NCBI GenBank assembly: GCA_019752375.1
Contig: JAIEMG010000112.1
Span: forward strand, 1-35,968
Reading direction: 5' to 3'
Source: Gemmataceae bacterium
GTDB lineage: Bacteria; Planctomycetota; Planctomycetia; Gemmatales; Gemmataceae
DNA length: 35,968 nt
Shown here one piece after another: positions 24,487-32,907 of this stretch (position 1 is its first letter; each line of letters starts with the position of its first letter). Under the pieces are notes generated by a model, which was not told the origin of the DNA, did no database searches, and was given only the letters and a program-made list of their open reading frames with translations. The translations under genes were made by a program, and so were the position numbers.

Positions 24487-26018
24487 ATGCTAGCGCGCGA
24501 CTGGTCCGTGAATCCGCGCCGGGCTATCTGGGCAGCATCGCCCGTGCCTGGAACCGCTTCTGGTTCGAGCCGACCATGCCGACCACGCTCGGCCTGATCC
24601 GCATCTGCGCGGGATTGCTGATGCTTTACGTCCATTTTGCGTACAGTTACGACCTGACCGCCTTTTTTGGCCGCGACGGCTTCCTGAGCCTGAAGGAAGC
24701 GAATCGTCTGCGGACCGAAACGCCGCGAGTCTCGTCGCCATTGGGTTGGTACAGCAGCATGCCGTCCCTCCCCTTGCCGCCGGAGGACCGGCCGTCCCGG
24801 ACGGGGATCCTCGATTGGATCGAAGGCGTCTGGGACGACCCCGATCCCAAGACGCGCGACCTGATCGTCGGCATGCTCTGGCAGCCGGAACTGCCGCCCG
24901 ACGCGTCGGCCTGGGGCAATCACTTGCCGCCTGCCCTGATCCTGGGTCTGCCGCCCGATCCCATGGGCGCCAGTGAGGCGAACCTGCGCGGCCGCGGCCT
25001 GGTCGGCAATTTCATCAGCAAGCTGCCCAAGGACAAGGCCGAGCGCACGCGTGTCCTGCAGTACATGCGCGACTGGGGGCTCGATCCTCGCCAGGTCAAT
25101 GCAACGGGCGGTTACTACTGGTCGATCTGGTTTCACGTCTCCGATCCGACGTGGATGGTCGTTACCCACCTTGGCATCCTGCTTGCCATGTTCCTGTTCA
25201 CGATCGGCTTCTGCACGCGGATCACGTCGGTGCTGTCGTGGCTGGGGGCACTCAGTTACCTGCAGCGTTCGCCAATGACGCTGTTCGGCGGCGATACGAT
25301 GATGAATATCCTGCTGATTTACCTGATGATCGGCCCCAGCGGCGCCGCCCTGTCGGTCGATCGCTGGCTGGAGCACTGGTGGCGCAAGCGACAGGCGTTG
25401 AAGGCGGGTTTGCCCGAGCCCGAATGGACCCGGCCCGAGCCGATGATCTCCGCCAACTTCGCCCTGCGCCTGTTGCAGGTCCACTTCTGCATCATCTACT
25501 TCTCGGCGGGCACTTCGAAGCTGCTGGGTGGTCAGTGGTGGAACGGCCAGGCGATTTACTACACGATGGCGAACTACGAGTTCTCGCCGATGCGACACGG
25601 CTACTACCTGTCCATGATGCGGTTCCTGGCCGAGCATCGCTGGCTGTGGGAAATCGCGATGGCCGGCGGCACCTACTTCACGCTGGCCCTGGAATTGAGC
25701 TTGCCGTTCCTGGTCTGGAACCGTCGCCTGCGGCCCTTCTATGTCGCCGGCGCGTTCATGCTGCATACCGCCATTGCCCTGTTCATGGGCCTGGTGACGT
25801 TCAGCCTGATGATGGCAACCATGGTGCTGGCGTTCCTGCCCAGCGAGACCGTGGATCGCTTCCTGGCCCGGTTTGAGAAACACAAGCGGAAGCAGCCGGA
25901 GCCGGTCGAGGCCGCGAGCGACGACGAGCGTGAAGACGAAGAAGCGGCCCCGGCCGAAAAGTCGGAGAAGAAGGAGAGCAGCACCCACGTGAAGACAAAA
26001 CACCGGGCACGGCGGTAG
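24483..26018 (+). CDS. HTTM domain (vitamin K-dependent gamma-carboxylase-like) membrane protein
   Basis: 511 residues, start overlapping the upstream stop by four bases, AGGAGG six bases upstream. The HTTM pattern is visible: PTTLGLIRICAGLLMLYVHFAYS near residue 37, a wide inserted loop (about 80-215), then YWSIWFHVSDPTWM, FTIGFCTRITSVLSWLGALS, DTMMNILLIYLMIGPSGAALSVDRWL, QVHFCIIYFSAGTSKLLGGQWWNG and a final FVWNRRLRPFYV-like region. The tail (about 455-511) is highly charged (ERE/EKSEKKE, ends HRARR) and probably cytoplasmic. The family is related to vitamin K-dependent gamma-glutamyl carboxylase; bacterial members are largely uncharacterised, so carboxylation is not claimed here. The substrate may involve the partner encoded just upstream. 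Confidence 0.88.
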   Translation: MNASARLVRESAPGYLGSIARAWNRFWFEPTMPTTLGLIRICAGLLMLYVHFAYSYDLTAFFGRDGFLSLKEANRLRTETPRVSSPLGWYSSMPSLPLPPEDRPSRTGILDWIEGVWDDPDPKTRDLIVGMLWQPELPPDASAWGNHLPPALILGLPPDPMGASEANLRGRGLVGNFISKLPKDKAERTRVLQYMRDWGLDPRQVNATGGYYWSIWFHVSDPTWMVVTHLGILLAMFLFTIGFCTRITSVLSWLGALSYLQRSPMTLFGGDTMMNILLIYLMIGPSGAALSVDRWLEHWWRKRQALKAGLPEPEWTRPEPMISANFALRLLQVHFCIIYFSAGTSKLLGGQWWNGQAIYYTMANYEFSPMRHGYYLSMMRFLAEHRWLWEIAMAGGTYFTLALELSLPFLVWNRRLRPFYVAGAFMLHTAIALFMGLVTFSLMMATMVLAFLPSETVDRFLARFEKHKRKQPEPVEAASDDEREDEEAAPAEKSEKKESSTHVKTKHRARR

Positions 26019-26076
26019 TCGGTTCGCCGGGCGCGCAAGCAACGGACCGCTCATCCGTCGCTTGTGCGTCCGGCTA

Positions 26077-26194
26077 TACTGCACGCGGGCCGAATTGATA
26101 CCTGGCAAGGTGGGCCAGACACTCTTGTCTGGCCGGCCAGACAAGAGTGTCTGGCCCACCGAACACAATCATTCTCTACCGCGCGACGTATAAC
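26077..26194 (+). repeat. Dispersed 118-bp element, copy 3, palindrome at 26110-26159
   Basis: The palindrome is identical to copy 1 over 50 bp, and both outer flanks match copy 1 with only a few substitutions and no length change (118 bp in each). It starts 59 bp after the HTTM stop codon and precedes cobU. Confidence 0.92.
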
Positions 26195-26317
26195 CATCCG
26201 ATGCGGAAACCCATACACACTACCGCCCCCAAAAGCTCTCCATTCGCGGAATCACTCAAGTTTCCAGGCTTCGCCAAACGATAGCTGTGAAATGAGGCCC
26301 CAGCCGTGGAGGCTTCG

Positions 26318-26872
26318 GTGGCATCCTTGACGCTTGTCGTGGGTGGCGTGCGCTCCGGAAAGAGCCGCCTTGCCGAGATGCTGGCTCGTACCGCGCCGCC
26401 CTTGACGTACCTGGCCACCGCCCAGGCCGGCGATGCGGAGATGGCCCAACGCATCGCCCTGCACCGGGAGCGACGCGCCGCCGAGCAGCCGGCGTGGCGG
26501 ACGATCGAGGAAGCGTGGGACGTAGCCGGCGTCCTGGCAGCCCACCGCAACGGGTGCCTCCTGCTGGAATGCCTGACGCTGTGGGTGACGAATTTGCTCG
26601 TCGGCGACAGCAGACACCGGGCGCTGGACGACGACGCGGTGCGTGCCCGCATCGGCGAGTTGGCCGAGGCCATTGCAAAGGCGACGGGGCGGATCATCGT
26701 CGTCAGCAACGAGACGGGCTGCGGCATTATTCCGCCCAATGCGCTGGCCCGGCGTTTTGGCGACTTGCTCGGCGAGGCGAACCAGCGGTTGGCGGCGATG
26801 GCAAGCAGCGTGTACTGGTGTGTGGCAGGTATCGGTGTGCCGATCAAGACGGTGATAGGCGAGGACGCGTGA
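26318..26872 (+). CDS. cobU: Adenosylcobinamide kinase / guanylyltransferase
   Basis: 184 residues; phosphorylates adenosylcobinamide and then transfers GMP to it in the late, salvage-compatible steps of cobalamin synthesis. The P-loop VVGGVRSGKSRLAE is at the N-terminus, then YLATAQAGDAEMAQRIALHR with the guanylylated His, CLLLECLTLWVTNLL and VVSNETGCGIIPPNALARRF, all typical of CobU/CobP. GTG 26318 has GGAGG five bases upstream; GTG 26306 is an in-frame alternative adding four residues. No other cobalamin gene is in the window, so the enzyme probably serves salvage or a pathway scattered over the genome. The next gene begins 17 bp downstream and may be co-transcribed although unrelated in function. 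Confidence 0.93.
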   Translation: MASLTLVVGGVRSGKSRLAEMLARTAPPLTYLATAQAGDAEMAQRIALHRERRAAEQPAWRTIEEAWDVAGVLAAHRNGCLLLECLTLWVTNLLVGDSRHRALDDDAVRARIGELAEAIAKATGRIIVVSNETGCGIIPPNALARRFGDLLGEANQRLAAMASSVYWCVAGIGVPIKTVIGEDA

Positions 26873-26889
26873 CCAGAGGAACTGCACCC

Positions 26890-28236
26890 ATGTCGGCTTA
26901 CGCCCCGGTACTCCGGCGACTCTTGTTCGCTGCTTTGCTGTGTCTTGCCGTCCCCGCGTCGGTCCTCTCCCAGGCTGCCGATGACGTCCGCGTCAGCCCG
27001 TCCAAGGAACGCACCTTTCGCATCCCGTTTCAGACGCAAGCCGGCGAGCGTCGCCTGCGCGAAGTACAGCTCTATACTTCGACCGATCAGGGCCGCACCT
27101 GGCGCCAGGCCGCGACGGCGGCTCCGGAACAGGGCTTCTTCAACCAATTCACCGCACCACAAGACGGTACCTACTGGTTCGCCGTCCGCACCGTTGATTT
27201 GCAAAACCGGCTCAATCCGCCAACCGACGACGGCCTGCGCGCGGGCCTGAAAGTGCTCGTCGATACGGTGCGGCCGACGGTGCAACTCCGGGCGCTAGCC
27301 CCCAAAGACGGCCACGTGGGCGTCGAGTGGGACGTGCGCGACGACAACCTCGACGTGACCTCGCTGCGCGTGGAATATGTCGTCCAGGGCGGCGCGCAGT
27401 GGACGCCGGTGCGTGCCGAAGCAGTCGCCGCGGGGCAGACGTACTGGGCGCCGATGACGAACGCGCCGCTCGAGGTGCGTTTGACCGCCAAGGACACCGT
27501 CGGCAACGAGGGAGAAGCTCGTGTCGTGGTCGGACCGGCCGGCGTCGCCAATCCGGCCAATCCGGTGCAGCCCAATGTCGCCGTGCAGCCTGCGCCCGGC
27601 AACCCGCCGGTGCGGATGGTCAACAGCAAGCGGATCAGCCTGAACTATCGCCTTGATGACGTTGGACCATCGGGTGCGGTGGTCGAGTTGTGGTACACCA
27701 AGGACGGCCGCAGCTGGCAGAAGTACGGCGAGGACCCCAATCCCCGGCCGCCGTTCGTCTTCGACGTGCACGACGAGGGCGTGTTTGGTTTCACCCTGGT
27801 GGTGCGCAGCGGCGTAGGCATCGGCGACAAACCGCCGCAGGTCGGCGACCCACCGCAGCTCTGGGTGGAAGTGGACACGACCAAGCCCGTTGTGAAACTC
27901 CAGAACGTGGACGTCGGCCGCGGCATTGACGCCGGCAACATGACGATCACCTGGACCGCCAGCGACAAGAACCTTGGCACGCAACCGATCACCCTTTCCT
28001 ACGCCGAGCAAGTGGACGGGCCGTGGACGCCGATTATCCAGAACCTGGAAAACCGCGGACGTTACGTCTGGCGCATGCCGCCCAATGGCGTGCCGTTCAA
28101 ACTGCTCGTCCGCGTCGAGGCCGCCGACAAGGCAGGCAACATCGGCGTGGCGCAGTCAGCGGAGCACGTCAAGGTGGACCTCGCCAAACCGAAGGTTTCG
28201 ATCCTCGACGTCGGCTCGGCCGGCAAGCAGAACTAG
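26890..28236 (+). CDS. Secreted beta-domain protein with two similar extracellular modules
   Basis: 448 residues, ATG 26890 with AGAGGA upstream. A signal peptide (about 1-30, ending near VLSQAADD) is followed by an N-terminal beta domain (LREVQLYTSTDQGRTWRQ, YWFAVRTVDLQNR). Then come modules beginning RPTVQLRAL and KPVVKLQNV, each with a W-x-x-x-D-x-N-L element and a later WTP[VI] strand, like fibronectin III/Ig folds. A third unit (RISLNYRLDDVGPSG, ELWYTKDGRSWQKYG) lies between them. Conserved D/N turns suggest calcium-stabilised loops, but this is inferred. No enzymatic motif is seen. Such secreted multi-domain proteins are frequent in planctomycetes; the function is unknown. Confidence 0.8.
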   Translation: MSAYAPVLRRLLFAALLCLAVPASVLSQAADDVRVSPSKERTFRIPFQTQAGERRLREVQLYTSTDQGRTWRQAATAAPEQGFFNQFTAPQDGTYWFAVRTVDLQNRLNPPTDDGLRAGLKVLVDTVRPTVQLRALAPKDGHVGVEWDVRDDNLDVTSLRVEYVVQGGAQWTPVRAEAVAAGQTYWAPMTNAPLEVRLTAKDTVGNEGEARVVVGPAGVANPANPVQPNVAVQPAPGNPPVRMVNSKRISLNYRLDDVGPSGAVVELWYTKDGRSWQKYGEDPNPRPPFVFDVHDEGVFGFTLVVRSGVGIGDKPPQVGDPPQLWVEVDTTKPVVKLQNVDVGRGIDAGNMTITWTASDKNLGTQPITLSYAEQVDGPWTPIIQNLENRGRYVWRMPPNGVPFKLLVRVEAADKAGNIGVAQSAEHVKVDLAKPKVSILDVGSAGKQN

Positions 28237-28254
28237 GCGCGGGCATTTCTTCCG

Positions 28255-28305
28255 GTGGGGCCGGCTTCCAGCCGGCCAGACAGACCGGCTGGAAGCCGGC
28301 CCCAC
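28255..28305. repeat. 51-bp palindrome of a second family
   Basis: Two exact 21-base arms (GTGGGGCCGGCTTCCAGCCG and one more base, and complement) around a 9-base centre, 18 bp after the stop codon at 28236. The sequence differs from the four-copy family but begins and ends alike (GTGGG/CCCAC). Likely a terminator or mobile palindromic repeat. Confidence 0.88.
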
Positions 28306-28498
28306 AAAATGTGCTTTCTTCAAACTATCGTTCGCAGCCAGGCTCCAGAGCGTGGGCGCTGACCGACGCCGCTCGCCCAAGCCTGGTAGCGCAGCGAAGC
28401 TGCGTTTTCAATTCGCCATTGCAAATCGACCACGGAGCGCGTAAACAGCGTCGGCCCTGCTGCGCTCGGGAATCTCTCGTCAAGGAAGGACGTCGGGC

Positions 28499-30874
28499 AT
28501 GTTTGATTTCCTTGGCCGTCTTGCCGTGACGCATCCGTGGAAGATCGTGGCGGCCTGGCTGCTGATCGCCGTTGGCGTATACCTGTGCGCGCCGAACTGG
28601 GAAAGCAAGGCGATCGACGACGACATTCGCTTTTTGCCCGAGCGGTGCGCCAGCGTGCGCGGCTATCAGCGGTTGCAAGAAGCATTTCCCCACGAGGTCT
28701 TTGCCAGCCGCGTCATCTTTGCCCTGGAGCGCCCCGATGGTCCATTGCGCCCGAAGGACTTTGTCCTCGTGGATCGCCTGGCCACCGCCCTGGAGCGCCT
28801 CAACGACGACGAACCGGAACTTCGCATTAACAAGGTGACGTCCTGCAAGGACGGGTTGATCGGCAAGCGGCTGACCAGCGCCGATGGCCGTTGCACGCTG
28901 ATCCAGGTCGGGCTGGAAACGCCCTACCTGGCCGTGCAAACGCAGCAGACCGTGGATCGCGCCGAGGAGGTACTGCGGCGCTGCCTGGCCGACGCCGGCG
29001 ACGATGTGCCGCAATTGCTGACCACCGGGGCCGCCGGTGTTGGCCGCGACCTGGTGCGCGCCAGCGGCGACAGCCTGGAGAACACCACGCTGGCGACCAT
29101 CGCCCTGGTCGTGATTGTCTTGCTGCTGGTCTACCGCGCACCACTCATGGTCCTGGCGCCGCTGGCAACCATTGGCGTCTCCGTCTGGGTGGCGGTCCAT
29201 CTGCTGGCCCTGGCGACGCTCCTGCCCGGAGTCCACCTGGTCAACGTCAGCAAGGTATTCGCCATCGTCATCCTCTATGGCGCCGGCACCGACTACTGTC
29301 TTTTCCTGATCAGCCGATACCGCGAGGAGCTGGAAGGCGGCAGCGTGCGGGCGAAGGCGATTGTCCACACCATGCGTGCGGTGGGCGGCGCGCTCGCCGC
29401 AAGCGCGGGCACCGTCGTCTGCGGGCTAAGCCTGATGGGCTTTGCCGAGTTTGCCAAGGTCCGCTGCGCCGGTCCGGCGATTGCCGTGGCCCTGGCAGTG
29501 GGTCTGCTCGCGGCCCTGACGCTGACGCCCGCGATTCTGCATCTGTTCGGCAATGCGGCATTCTGGCCGCAAGGCGTTCCAGGCCGACGATCGCGCCTGC
29601 GTGTGCAGGGCGCCGAAATCGAGCGTGTCTCTTTCTGGGAACACATCAGCCGGATCGTGGTGGCCCGGCCGCTGCTCATCTGGGGCGGTGCGGTGATGAT
29701 GATGCTGCCGCTGGCGATCGTCGGACTGTGCGTCAGCCCTTCCTATCGGCCGACGGGAGAGCTGTCGCCGACGGCGCCGAGCATTCGCGGCATGAAGGTG
29801 ATTCAGCGTTCGTTCACCGCGGGCGAGACCGGGCCGATCACGGTCCTGCTGACTGCCGCGGCCGACTGGAACACGCCGGAAGGCCGCGAGCAGATTGCCC
29901 AGGTCAACGACGCCATCGCCCGCATGGACAACGTAGCCGAGGTGCGCAGCCTGATGCAGCCGTTGGGCCGCGCGACGCCCTCGCTGAACACCACGGCCGT
30001 GTCGCGGCTGGGTGGCTTGCTCAAGGGCATGATGCCCGGACTCGGCAAGACGATGCAGCAAGCGGACAAGGCTGCCCGGGAGTACTACCTGGCGGAAGTG
30101 CCGGGACCTTCCGGCACGAAGTTCTTCACGCGGCTCGACGTGGTGCTCGGGTCCGATCCGTTCGACCCTGCCAGTACGACGACGCTGGAGCAGATTGAAG
30201 GCTGGCTGAACGACCAGTTGCCGGCAAGCAAGGTGGCGATGGGCACGGTCGAGGCGGACTGCTTTGGCGCGACGGTTCACTCGCGCGATCTGGCACAAGT
30301 GACGGACAGCGACCGGCGTCGCGTCAACCTGCTGGTCCTCGGCGGCATCTTCCTGATCCTTCTGGCCCTGATCCGCAACCTGTGGGTCGCCGGCTACCTC
30401 CTCCTCACGACGCTTTTCAGCTACTTCGTGACGCTGGGCGCCACGTCCATGATGGCGGCCTACTGCTACGGCCAACCGCTGGGCCAGCTGGATTGGCGGG
30501 TGCCGTTCTTCCTGTTCACGATCCTGGTGGCGGTGGGCGCGGACTACAACATCCTGCTCGTGTCGCGCATCTTGCAAGAGCGGCGGATCTACGGCGTGAA
30601 CGAAGGTACGCGGCGCGGACTGTGGCGCACGGGCGGCGCCATCACCGCGTGCGGGGTCATCATGGCGGGCACTTTCGCCACGATGATGCTCGGTGGCTTG
30701 AACACGCTGGTGCAGATCGGCTTCGCGCTGGCGTTCGGCGCCCTGCTGGACACGTTCGTGGTGCGCCCGTTCCTGGTGCCGACGTTCCTGCTGCTGGTTT
30801 GGCGCGGCCCCGGTAGCCCGAAGGTCGAAGAAGTCCAGGAAGCGCCGCCAGTGCGCCGCCGCCTTTCAGCGTGA
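28499..30874 (+). CDS. MMPL/RND-family transporter
   Basis: 791 residues, an inner-membrane proton-driven exporter of the RND superfamily, MMPL branch. Topology follows the family: one N-terminal helix (IVAAWLLIAVGVYL), a large periplasmic loop (about 35-205), a five- to six-helix bundle, a second helix and loop (about 385-605), and a second bundle. The proton-relay Asp-Tyr pairs appear in both halves, in GAGTDYCLFLISRYREE (Asp near 265) and VGADYNILLVSRILQE (Asp near 681). ATG 28499 has AAGGAAGGA upstream. The substrate is unknown; family members move lipids, hopanoids or drugs. No lipid-synthesis genes adjoin it. The C-terminus is short, without the long cytoplasmic tail of mycobacterial MmpL3. 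Confidence 0.93.
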   Translation: MFDFLGRLAVTHPWKIVAAWLLIAVGVYLCAPNWESKAIDDDIRFLPERCASVRGYQRLQEAFPHEVFASRVIFALERPDGPLRPKDFVLVDRLATALERLNDDEPELRINKVTSCKDGLIGKRLTSADGRCTLIQVGLETPYLAVQTQQTVDRAEEVLRRCLADAGDDVPQLLTTGAAGVGRDLVRASGDSLENTTLATIALVVIVLLLVYRAPLMVLAPLATIGVSVWVAVHLLALATLLPGVHLVNVSKVFAIVILYGAGTDYCLFLISRYREELEGGSVRAKAIVHTMRAVGGALAASAGTVVCGLSLMGFAEFAKVRCAGPAIAVALAVGLLAALTLTPAILHLFGNAAFWPQGVPGRRSRLRVQGAEIERVSFWEHISRIVVARPLLIWGGAVMMMLPLAIVGLCVSPSYRPTGELSPTAPSIRGMKVIQRSFTAGETGPITVLLTAAADWNTPEGREQIAQVNDAIARMDNVAEVRSLMQPLGRATPSLNTTAVSRLGGLLKGMMPGLGKTMQQADKAAREYYLAEVPGPSGTKFFTRLDVVLGSDPFDPASTTTLEQIEGWLNDQLPASKVAMGTVEADCFGATVHSRDLAQVTDSDRRRVNLLVLGGIFLILLALIRNLWVAGYLLLTTLFSYFVTLGATSMMAAYCYGQPLGQLDWRVPFFLFTILVAVGADYNILLVSRILQERRIYGVNEGTRRGLWRTGGAITACGVIMAGTFATMMLGGLNTLVQIGFALAFGALLDTFVVRPFLVPTFLLLVWRGPGSPKVEEVQEAPPVRRRLSA

Positions 30875-30906
30875 ACGGTCCGCCCCCGTCCGGTGGGCGA
30901 CTGATA

Positions 30907-30987
30907 GCTTCGGTGGGCCAGACACTCTTGTCTGGCCGGCCAGACAAGAGTGTCTGGCCCACCGAAGCCAGGTGTCAAATTGGCCCG
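30907..30987 (-). repeat. Dispersed palindromic element, copy 4, palindrome at 30907-30968
   Basis: The 50-bp core at 30913-30962 is identical to copy 1 and extends by six bases on each side to a 62-bp perfect palindrome. The right flank, read on the minus strand (CGGGCCAATTTGACACCTGG), matches the left flank of copies 1 and 3, so the element is inverted. It lies between the convergent MMPL and PilZ genes, 32 bp and 31 bp from their stops at its palindrome edges. Confidence 0.9.
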
Positions 30988-30998
30988 TGTCTGACGCC

Positions 30999-31352
30999 TT
31001 ACAGCAGGTTCTGCAGTTCTTCCTCGCTCAATTCCCGCACGAACGAACAGCCGACGAGGTAAGCCCCGTTGGGCTGGCGCGTGGAGTGCGCCACGCGGGT
31101 GAGCATGGTGTAAATCAGCAAGCCGTCGGGGATTTGCAGCTCCACGGCGAGCTGCGCGCCGGCGTCAAAGGTCTGATTGAGCACCAGGCCGATGCCCGTG
31201 GTGGAGAGGTCGCGGATCATGGCCTTCCACGGCCGGCCGCGCCTGGGGACGTCGACGTTGCTGGTTTTTTCGGACTGCGGCAGATGACGGACAGCGGCGC
31301 GGCGATCGATGCCGGCGGTGGGGGCGCTGCTCGACGGTGCGGTGCTGGGCAT
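30999..31352 (-). CDS. PilZ domain protein
   Basis: 117 residues, ATG 31352 with AGGAGG five bases upstream. A short Ser/Pro/Ala-rich start leads to a PilZ domain with both cyclic-di-GMP signatures: R-x3-R (Arg18 and Arg22 in DRRAAVRHLP) and D-x-S-x2-G (DLSTTG, 48-53). Beta strands follow (GLVLNQTFDAGAQLAVEL, GAYLVGCSFVREL). It could sense c-di-GMP and act on a partner protein; no partner is encoded next to it. The family is well known and both key motifs are intact. Confidence 0.88.
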   Translation of the reverse strand: MPSTAPSSSAPTAGIDRRAAVRHLPQSEKTSNVDVPRRGRPWKAMIRDLSTTGIGLVLNQTFDAGAQLAVELQIPDGLLIYTMLTRVAHSTRQPNGAYLVGCSFVRELSEEELQNLL

Positions 31353-31536
31353 GGGGGCCTCCTGAGGGAACGGGGCTGAGTCTGTCCTTGGACGGGACGT
31401 TCCGACCGAGATGCCCAACTGTAGGCGAGGTTCGCGCCGCTGTCAAAGTCCGCGGTGGAAACCGTCAGCAAGTTCAGGCGGCACCAGGGATTTCGCCTCT
31501 TGCGATAGGAAGCGATACCTTTCGCCGCCGGCGGGG

Positions 31537-31542
31537 TATAAT
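31537..31542 (+). promoter_or_regulatory. TATAAT -10 element upstream of the small secreted protein
   Basis: A perfect TATAAT 44 bp before ATG 31586 on the right strand. No clear -35 hexamer precedes it, so only a candidate promoter. Confidence 0.35.
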
Positions 31543-31585
31543 CGCCGTCCGGGGAACCATCACTTCAAACAAGCGTGAGGAAGCC

Positions 31586-31978
31586 ATGTCACTGATTCGC
31601 ACCCTGACCGCGCTGGCCCTGCTGGTCGCGTTCTACGCCGTCATCGAGTCCGCCGACGCCCAGGACAAGAAGAAAAAGGACATGAGCGCCCCCGTGCGCG
31701 GCCCCGTCACGATGGTGACCGCTGCCGAGAGCGGCGAGGGCGGCAGCATCATGGTGAAGACCGGCAACAAGAAGGACAAGGACGCCGCCGTGACCATCCT
31801 GATCAACAAAGACACCAAGATTGAAAAAGGCGGCGCCGGCAAGGTAGGCACCGGCGGCACGGCGGCCAAGTTCAAGGACATCGAGAAGGACTGCGAAGTC
31901 CTGGTGACGATGAAGGAAGGCCAGATCGGCGTGGCGGACAAGGTGCAGATTTTGAGCGGGGCGAAGAGGAAGGAATGA
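31586..31978 (+). CDS. Small secreted Lys-rich protein, DUF5666-like pattern
   Basis: 130 residues, ATG 31586 with GAGG five bases upstream. Signal peptide about 1-24 (cut after ESADA), then a Lys/Asp-rich mature part of about 105 residues. The arrangement VTILINKDTKIEKGG, a Gly/Ala/Lys stretch, AAKFKDIEKDCEVLVTM and GVADKVQIL resembles the short beta domain seen in DUF5666-type exported proteins (NKDT-K-I, then L-D-x-V, then A-x-x-I). The similarity is judged by eye only. No operon partner; the gene faces the methyltransferase gene tail to tail. Function unknown. Confidence 0.72.
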   Translation: MSLIRTLTALALLVAFYAVIESADAQDKKKKDMSAPVRGPVTMVTAAESGEGGSIMVKTGNKKDKDAAVTILINKDTKIEKGGAGKVGTGGTAAKFKDIEKDCEVLVTMKEGQIGVADKVQILSGAKRKE

Positions 31979-32012
31979 AGCACGATTTCGTGCTTTCACT
32001 GGCGCGACGGAT

Positions 32013-32861
32013 TCACGCGGCAGCCGGTTTCACCGCTTCGAGGTGAAACCCAGCTGCCATTCGTTTTTGCAGTTCCTCGGGCAGCTTACGGAGGATTCCC
32101 CAGCAGGGATGGTTGCGCTGCCGTGCGTCTCCCCAGCTCGAGCTCCAATAGCCGAGGGAACTGGATGCGAGATGCCGTGCCGCATCCGGGCCCTGGGTGT
32201 CCTCGACGGCGCGGAGCATCTCCGCGGATAACCACGCAAGCACATACGCCGGGTTGAAGTTGTCGGAAACCGTGAGCCGGGTGATGGAGAAGTCCTGGAA
32301 CCAGCGGCGCAGGCCGTACTCCGTCGTGTTGTAGAAGTGATACGGCGCTTCGTGGACCGGCTGCAGGAACGCCGTGTGCAGGACGAGTTTTCCGCCCGGT
32401 TTCAGGACGCGAAACACTTCGCCGGCGGCCCGGGTGGGATCGGCCAGATGCTCAAACGTGTTGAAGGAGATGACGGCGTCGAAGCTGGAGTCCGCAAAGG
32501 GCAGATGATGGGCGTCCGCAACAACGTCGGTGTGCCGAAAAATCGAGTACTCCACCTCGATGCAGTTCTCCAGCTTGGAAAGGGTGCCGCCCGCGCCCAG
32601 GTTCAACGCGACTCCGTCGAGCCAGGTCAGCCAGTCGACGATCTCCGCGTGCGGCTGATTGCTTATGTGTTCCTTCGCCATGATCCGCACGTTGGACGGA
32701 TCGTCAATGAACACGGGACGCCCTTCGGCGACGGGAAACTCCGCGCCACAGCCTTGACAGCACACGCGTGCGGCCCGCGTCTGCAAACCGGCCTGACAGC
32801 GGGGGCAGGCCATTAGCGGCAACCACTTTTCCAATTCCGGTCGCAGAGCTGTTGCCATCAT
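32013..32861 (-). CDS. SAM-dependent class I methyltransferase with zinc-ribbon (Trm112-like) N-terminus
   Basis: 282 residues. A small zinc ribbon (CPRC at 19-22 and CQGC at 35-38) as in Trm112-type N-termini is followed by PVAEGRPVFIDDP. The SAM fold shows motif I ALNLGAGGTLSK (about 85-96), VVADAHHLPFADSSFDAVI and FNTFEHLADP with GEVFRVLKPGGKLVL, all standard for class I methyltransferases. ATG 32861 has AGGAG six bases upstream. It is the last gene of a minus-strand group of glycosyltransferase genes, so methylation of a sugar or glycan is likely; the exact acceptor is unknown. The zinc-ribbon form occurs in glycan-cluster methyltransferases. Confidence 0.88.
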   Translation of the reverse strand: MMATALRPELEKWLPLMACPRCQAGLQTRAARVCCQGCGAEFPVAEGRPVFIDDPSNVRIMAKEHISNQPHAEIVDWLTWLDGVALNLGAGGTLSKLENCIEVEYSIFRHTDVVADAHHLPFADSSFDAVISFNTFEHLADPTRAAGEVFRVLKPGGKLVLHTAFLQPVHEAPYHFYNTTEYGLRRWFQDFSITRLTVSDNFNPAYVLAWLSAEMLRAVEDTQGPDAARHLASSSLGYWSSSWGDARQRNHPCWGILRKLPEELQKRMAAGFHLEAVKPAAA

Positions 32862-32907
32862 CCTCTTCTCCTGATAGCCATCGGGGCAAAGCGTTGTACG
32901 TCCTACC

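Noticed and set aside
24333..26168. Open frame of 611 codons opposite the HTTM gene
   Set aside because: Complement of a clear membrane protein gene; it even begins inside the dispersed palindrome, which translates in every frame.
28237..28498. Small gene between the secreted beta-domain protein and the MMPL gene
   Set aside because: The frames here are created by the 51-bp palindrome and have no ribosome-binding site.
28499..30874. MMPL transporter assigned as hopanoid exporter HpnN
   Set aside because: No hopanoid genes are adjacent and residue-level support is lacking, so the substrate is left open.
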